From NCBI GenBank assembly GCA_902767195.1, contig CACXGS010000247.1, positions 1-17,695 of the forward strand: a stretch of 17,695 bases of DNA. Reading direction: 5' to 3'. The notes beneath the pieces were generated by a model. The model was not told the origin of the DNA. It was given only the letters and a program-made list of their open reading frames with translations, and ran no database searches. Shown here in pieces: positions 13,947 through 17,695 of the stretch. This DNA comes from an uncultured Lachnospiraceae bacterium. GTDB taxonomy: Bacteria; Bacillota_A; Clostridia; Lachnospirales; Lachnospiraceae. The translations under genes were made by a program, and so were the position numbers. The number at the start of each line of letters is the position of its first letter. Positions within the stretch are counted from its first letter, which is position 1.

Positions 13947-15650
13947 ATGAACCATGTCCGAGATATTCTAACCAAAGCCTATAACATCGTAGAAGAATCC
14001 GGCAGTTCCACCTCACCGGAACTGTATGCCATCAAGTACATGCTTCTTACTCCGGAAAAAATCCGGGAATTCCCGTCGGAAGATCTCTACCTTGCTCTGA
14101 TCCGGACCCTGGTCAAGGAACAGTATAATCTTTCCTTTCCGGAAGATGTAAAGCTTTATGACCAATATTATTCTGACTGTATCCGGCTCTTTGATATCAT
14201 GTACGGAGGCAGGACAGCTTTTGATCAGGCTAAGTGGCTCCATTATGCCTACCAGATGTTTGAATCTCTGAAAACTCCTTATTACAGAGTATATTGTGAA
14301 ACCATCTTTACGTTTCTGACATGTATCCGTAATCTTCCCGCTGCATCAAGACTGATCTCGGACTTCTACGGAGTCCTGATAAAGTCTTCTTCCAAAAAAC
14401 TGACCCTGATTCACAAAATCCTGGAACATGCTCCCGATTATCTGTCGGTTTCCTCCATGGATGATACACTGTTTTCGGATATCGTAAAAGACCAGCTCTA
14501 TCTGTTTGCCTCGGAGAAAGATTATTGGATCCCTTCCCTGGTCGGTCTGCTGTACGGGGTGAAAATCTATTCGGAAAAAGAAGTGAACATTTCCAGACTG
14601 ATGGATGATTATTACAGAAAAGAAGGAGAATTTCTGGGTGAATATTCGAAGATGACCATTGAAAAAGAGACCATCTCTTCCTATATGGCCAGGCGGAACC
14701 TCTGGTTTTCTTCTCATCAGACAAGGCCGGCAGATGATATCGTATTCTCCCTGGATGCCCAGGTCAAAGGAAGCGCCCTGTCCAGCGAATTTCTCAATAC
14801 CTTTGCCTACAACATGAACAGGGCAGAATATATCACCAACCCGGCAATCGGCAGAGAGCAGGAGTTAAAGGACCTGATGCTGATCCTGATCTCCCCTAAG
14901 AAATCCCCTATCATTACCGGAGAATCCGGTGTAGGTAAAACAGCCATTGTGGAAGGACTGGCCTGGCTTTTGTCCCGGGGAGAAGTTCCGGATCTCCTGA
15001 AGAACCGGATCCTCTTTAAATTAACTACAACATCTCTTCTTGGCGGCACAAAATATGTGGGCGAAATGGAAGACCGGATCAAACAATTGACAACAGAGCT
15101 GAAAGAACATCCGGAGGTCATTCTGTTTATCGACGAGATTCACACCATTGTGGGTGCCGGTTCCACGGAAAACTCTCACAATGATATTTCCAATATGCTG
15201 AAACCTTTTATCGACCGTGGCGATATTAAGATTATCGGCGCCACCACCCGGGAAGAATATGAGCGTTATGTTCTCCCGGACCGGGCTCTGGCCAGACGAT
15301 TTTATCCCATCAACCTGGAGGAGCCGGATGAAAACCTGTGTCTGGAGATTTTGAAGGGTTCATTACCTGCCATGGAATACCAGACCAAAGTGAGAAATCA
15401 TTTTACAGAGGAAGAAACCCATCGATACCTTGTCCGGCTGATTCGTCTCTGCTGCCGTGAGAACCAGCCGCAAGAGCAGCTTACCCGACTCCCCGAACTG
15501 CCTCTGTCCATCCTGGAGATGGCCTTTTCCTACGCTGCTCTTCAGGACAGATCATCCCTGACTGTGGATGATCTTAATATGGCCGTCCGCCACAGCAACC
15601 GGCTCAAAAAAGAATTGAGAATCAATACCCCTGATTTTTTCACTCTCTGA
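13947..15650 (+). CDS. Stand-alone Clp-type (D1-like) AAA+ ATPase
   Basis: A 567-residue cytoplasmic ATPase. Residues 1 to about 285 are helical, rich in Tyr and Leu, and do not resemble the Clp N domain. From about 291 the protein follows the first ATPase ring of ClpA/ClpB: NPAIGREQELKDL, Walker A GESGVGKT (325-332), pore-loop motif GTKYVGEMEDR with Tyr370, Walker B ILFIDE with Asp396 and Glu397, sensor-1 stretch IIGATTREEYERY (429-441) and arginine fingers ALARRF (Arg450, Arg451). A C-terminal helical lid ends at 567. There is no second ring, no coiled-coil middle domain and no ClpP-binding loop. The catalytic and threading residues are all kept, so it should be an active hexameric remodelling ATPase; its substrate is unknown. 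The start is set by AGGAG nine bases upstream. Cell-wall enzyme genes lie on both sides. Confidence 0.85.
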   Translation: MNHVRDILTKAYNIVEESGSSTSPELYAIKYMLLTPEKIREFPSEDLYLALIRTLVKEQYNLSFPEDVKLYDQYYSDCIRLFDIMYGGRTAFDQAKWLHYAYQMFESLKTPYYRVYCETIFTFLTCIRNLPAASRLISDFYGVLIKSSSKKLTLIHKILEHAPDYLSVSSMDDTLFSDIVKDQLYLFASEKDYWIPSLVGLLYGVKIYSEKEVNISRLMDDYYRKEGEFLGEYSKMTIEKETISSYMARRNLWFSSHQTRPADDIVFSLDAQVKGSALSSEFLNTFAYNMNRAEYITNPAIGREQELKDLMLILISPKKSPIITGESGVGKTAIVEGLAWLLSRGEVPDLLKNRILFKLTTTSLLGGTKYVGEMEDRIKQLTTELKEHPEVILFIDEIHTIVGAGSTENSHNDISNMLKPFIDRGDIKIIGATTREEYERYVLPDRALARRFYPINLEEPDENLCLEILKGSLPAMEYQTKVRNHFTEEETHRYLVRLIRLCCRENQPQEQLTRLPELPLSILEMAFSYAALQDRSSLTVDDLNMAVRHSNRLKKELRINTPDFFTL

Positions 15651-15665
15651 TAATACAATAAAAAC

Positions 15666-15720
15666 AGAGGAGCCAGACTCCCTGTACCCGTCGGTATAAG
15701 GCATCTGTCTCCTCTTTTTA
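15666..15720. terminator. Bidirectional terminator between AAA+ and L,D-transpeptidase genes
   Basis: AGAGGAG (15666-15672) pairs with CTCCTCT (15709-15715). One mismatch further in, CAGA pairs with TCTG, enclosing a 26-base loop. T-runs follow on both strands (TTTTTATTT on plus, GTTTTTATTG on minus), so it can serve both converging genes. Confidence 0.75.
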
Positions 15721-15754
15721 TTTGTTCCTTATTTTTCTGTTACTAATTCTGTTA

Positions 15755-17179
15755 CTAATAATGTACGCACACCGGATAATAGGGATCGATATTATAAAAG
15801 ATGGTCTGAACTGCAGAGTAGGGCATATTCACACATCCGTGGGACCCGTTATAATAATAGATGGATCCGCCAAAACTTCCCCTCCAGGAAGCATCATGAA
15901 GACCGATACCCCTGTCCATATAAGGAAGCCAGTAATTAACAAAAGACCGGTATCCGGGACCTACCATGGTGTGGTTGGTCTGTTTGTAAAGAACATAATA
16001 AGTTCCTGTCGGTGTGGACCTTCCCTTGGCTACACAGCCGGTCACTACATCTGTAGAAACCAGTATCTTTCCCTTTTTATAGAACCAGCAATGCTGGGAT
16101 CCCAGGTCTACTTCTACGTAAGTATCACCCAGATCATTACTCGCCCTGCATCTTGCAATATGAAAATATTTGGGTTCCCTTTTTTCTCTCTTAATCTTCT
16201 TAATGGCGTTGACCAGATGCTGGTACTCATTATTCTGATCCATCTGCCATCCGTAAGTTCCCCCACTTACTTTCACATGATTTCCCGCGATGGAAGTAAA
16301 TTCTCTGGTTCCTCCCAAAGTATCTGTCTCTTCCGCCATCTTCGTTACAAATTCTTTGACTTTATCTTCATCCAGATGGACCCTGTAATCCTTGTCCAGA
16401 CTCAGCCAGGTATGAAGAAGATCTGCATCTACCACATATTTGCGGTCATCAAAATCGTAGACAATTTTGGTTTTCATGTACTTATTCAGCTTTTTGTTGG
16501 ACTTAACAATGTCATCCGAGGTCTCATAGTACCTTGGCTGGGCATAGGCATCAGATGCTGCCACGTCCACTTCCGGGCTCAATTTAAGAATCTCACCCTT
16601 CATATAATTATAAAAAAGCTTTTTGTCGATCTTGTTACCCACGACCTCTTTGATAATGTCATATTTATTGGTTTTGTCATTAAAATTGGAGTAGGCGTTT
16701 CTGGTTTTTACCAGATAACGGTCATTAAATGCATCAAGGTGTAAAAATGTATCCTTGAATTTCTCCTCATCCAGAGAGACGGCAATCTGTCCGTCATTGT
16801 AATCATAGCGCTTTACCAGCGCCGAGATCCAGAACAGGGGCATCTGTTCTTTCATGATTCTGGCCATGGTTCCGTCATCATTAAAAGACAGACCAAGCTC
16901 GGATCCCTTTCGAGTCTCCTTCAGATAATATCTTTCATTCACGGTCACTTCATAATCAGAAACGGCTTTCTGCATAATCTTTTTTACGTCCTCTTCCTTT
17001 TTGTTGGAACAATCGAAGCCGTTGATTCTGGTTCCCAGATAGTATCGGTCTCTGTAATAGATCGACATTCCTGCATAAAATATTGTAAATAGTACAAGGA
17101 CAAGAAATAAGGCTGTGCTCCCAGCCAGCCCCTTGGCATGTTTATGCCTTTTTCTTCTTGTTTTTCTGTTTTCTTCCAT
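15755..17179 (-). CDS. Membrane-anchored L,D-transpeptidase (YkuD)
   Basis: This enzyme makes or exchanges peptidoglycan cross-links on the outer side of the membrane (3-3 links or attachment to meso-diaminopimelate), independently of penicillin-binding proteins. It is 474 residues with a very basic N-terminus (MEENRKTRRKRHKHAKG) and one membrane helix at about 20-40. A long extracellular region (about 45-345) fits the peptidoglycan-binding (PG_binding_4-like) stalk of Gram-positive L,D-transpeptidases. The YkuD domain (about 353-474) has the catalytic pattern His428 ... Ser446-His447-Gly448-Cys449 in SHGCVNMP. The frame stays open upstream, but ATG at 17179 has an AAGGCGG site and the expected positive-inside start. 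It shares a terminator with the AAA+ gene and diverges from the gene at the right edge. Confidence 0.94.
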   Translation of the reverse strand: MEENRKTRRKRHKHAKGLAGSTALFLVLVLFTIFYAGMSIYYRDRYYLGTRINGFDCSNKKEEDVKKIMQKAVSDYEVTVNERYYLKETRKGSELGLSFNDDGTMARIMKEQMPLFWISALVKRYDYNDGQIAVSLDEEKFKDTFLHLDAFNDRYLVKTRNAYSNFNDKTNKYDIIKEVVGNKIDKKLFYNYMKGEILKLSPEVDVAASDAYAQPRYYETSDDIVKSNKKLNKYMKTKIVYDFDDRKYVVDADLLHTWLSLDKDYRVHLDEDKVKEFVTKMAEETDTLGGTREFTSIAGNHVKVSGGTYGWQMDQNNEYQHLVNAIKKIKREKREPKYFHIARCRASNDLGDTYVEVDLGSQHCWFYKKGKILVSTDVVTGCVAKGRSTPTGTYYVLYKQTNHTMVGPGYRSFVNYWLPYMDRGIGLHDASWRGSFGGSIYYYNGSHGCVNMPYSAVQTIFYNIDPYYPVCVHY

Positions 17180-17205
17180 TGTAATACCGCCTTTTTCCGC
17201 AATTA

Positions 17206-17234
17206 TATATATGATAATACAGTCATATGTCCAA
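17206..17234 (-). promoter_or_regulatory. Probable promoter of the L,D-transpeptidase gene
   Basis: On the minus strand TTGGAC (17229-17234) and TATATA (17206-17211) are 17 bases apart, about 27 bases upstream of the ATG. A further TATAAT-like hexamer overlaps the -10 and could be the real one. Confidence 0.5.
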
Positions 17235-17321
17235 TACTTTTTTAAAAGGTGAAGAAACATTTATATCTTTATTAGTATTATTTTAATCCCGATTTTTTCA
17301 AGGATTTACCCTTTTTTATAT

Positions 17322-17350
17322 TTGATTCAACCTGCCTTTCGTGCTATACT
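17322..17350 (+). promoter_or_regulatory. Promoter of the gene at the right edge
   Basis: TTGATT (17322-17327) and TATACT (17345-17350) are 17 bases apart, with TG one base before the -10 (extended -10). The start codon follows about 94 bases later, which leaves a leader of about 85 bases. Confidence 0.7.
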
Positions 17351-17411
17351 CGATTATAGAGTAGAAGGCGTATTATGACCTTTTCCAGGCACATTATCCC
17401 ATGAGCGGCTC

Positions 17412-17423
17412 CGGCCGCGGCCG
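17412..17423. repeat. GC-only 12-base palindrome in a leader
   Basis: CGGCCGCGGCCG is a perfect palindrome of G and C only, in a region that is otherwise AT-rich. With the bases before it, GCGGC (17405-17409) and GCCGC (17414-17418) can form a short hairpin just ahead of the ribosome site of the next gene. Confidence 0.6.
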
Positions 17424-17443
17424 ACAATGGCAGGTGATCCTAT

Positions 17444-17695
17444 ATGAAAGAACAGATTAATCGAATCATGAAGTCCTATATCAGATTCTTTAAGATTAAG
17501 AATCTTAATCTTCAGATCATTCTTACGGACGACATGTATACGACACAAAAAAAATACGGATTTGACGATGAGAAGATTCAGAGTCTGGATTCTGCCACAG
17601 CCAGAAAGAACTGGAAGCACGTCGCCGCCTGTATGAAGTACCCGAAGAGTATGGACGAACCCTTTACCTTGATTTTCAAGGAGCCATACCTGAGG
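17444..17695 (+). CDS. Unrecognised protein, 5' part only
   Basis: Eighty-four codons are open to the right edge, starting MKEQINRIMKSYIRFFKIKN. AGGTGA lies six bases before the ATG, and a good promoter lies upstream. The protein is soluble, basic and mixed helix/strand (LNLQIILTDD, FTLIFKEPYL), with no signal peptide or membrane segment so far. I do not recognise a family. Codon use resembles the neighbouring genes, so it is likely real. Confidence 0.7.
   Translation, partial: MKEQINRIMKSYIRFFKIKNLNLQIILTDDMYTTQKKYGFDDEKIQSLDSATARKNWKHVAACMKYPKSMDEPFTLIFKEPYLR

Noticed and set aside
15722..16744. 340-codon open frame on the plus strand across the L,D-transpeptidase
   Set aside because: Its start lies in and after the terminator, and the opposite strand carries the SHGC catalytic motif in a full-length gene.

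Overview
The window looks like chromosome from a strictly anaerobic Gram-positive of the class Clostridia, most likely Lachnospiraceae. The evidence is moderate GC content, clean Shine-Dalgarno sites and sigma-A-type promoters, an oxygen-sensitive class III ribonucleotide reductase, formate-tetrahydrofolate ligase under a ZTP riboswitch, a DUF6273 surface protein, and a clostridial style of amidase and L,D-transpeptidase. I see no transposase, CRISPR array, rRNA, tRNA or phage gene.

Left part (1-6540): the 5' part of an iron-type alcohol dehydrogenase (minus strand) diverges from a one-pass membrane protein with an outer DUF6273 domain (plus strand), which ends in a strong terminator. Next come fhs (formate-tetrahydrofolate ligase) and gltX (glutamyl-tRNA synthetase), both on the minus strand. 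fhs has its own promoter and a complete ZTP riboswitch with a terminator platform. gltX diverges from a polytopic membrane protein of DUF4203/TMEM198 type, and the two promoters overlap at their -35 boxes.

Centre (6535-12475), the most interesting part: a four-gene minus-strand operon, nrdD - orphan solute-binding lipoprotein - large two-sensor MscS-like membrane protein - nrdG. Two sensor/channel genes sit between the anaerobic ribonucleotide reductase and its radical-SAM activase. The gaps are 18, 10 and 63 bases. A single promoter precedes nrdD and carries two NrdR-box-like palindromes 32 bases apart, so the sensor/channel pair appears to share nucleotide-responsive control with the reductase. 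The 3' end of nrdG overlaps the convergent DUF4203 gene by six bases, and that neighbour's terminator lies inside the nrdG reading frame.

Right part (12535-17695): an exported N-acetylmuramoyl-L-alanine amidase (minus) diverges from a stand-alone AAA+ protein related to the first ATPase ring of ClpA/ClpB, with a new helical N-terminus and no second ring (plus). This converges on an L,D-transpeptidase (minus), with a shared bidirectional terminator between them. The transpeptidase diverges from an unrecognised gene that runs off the right edge.
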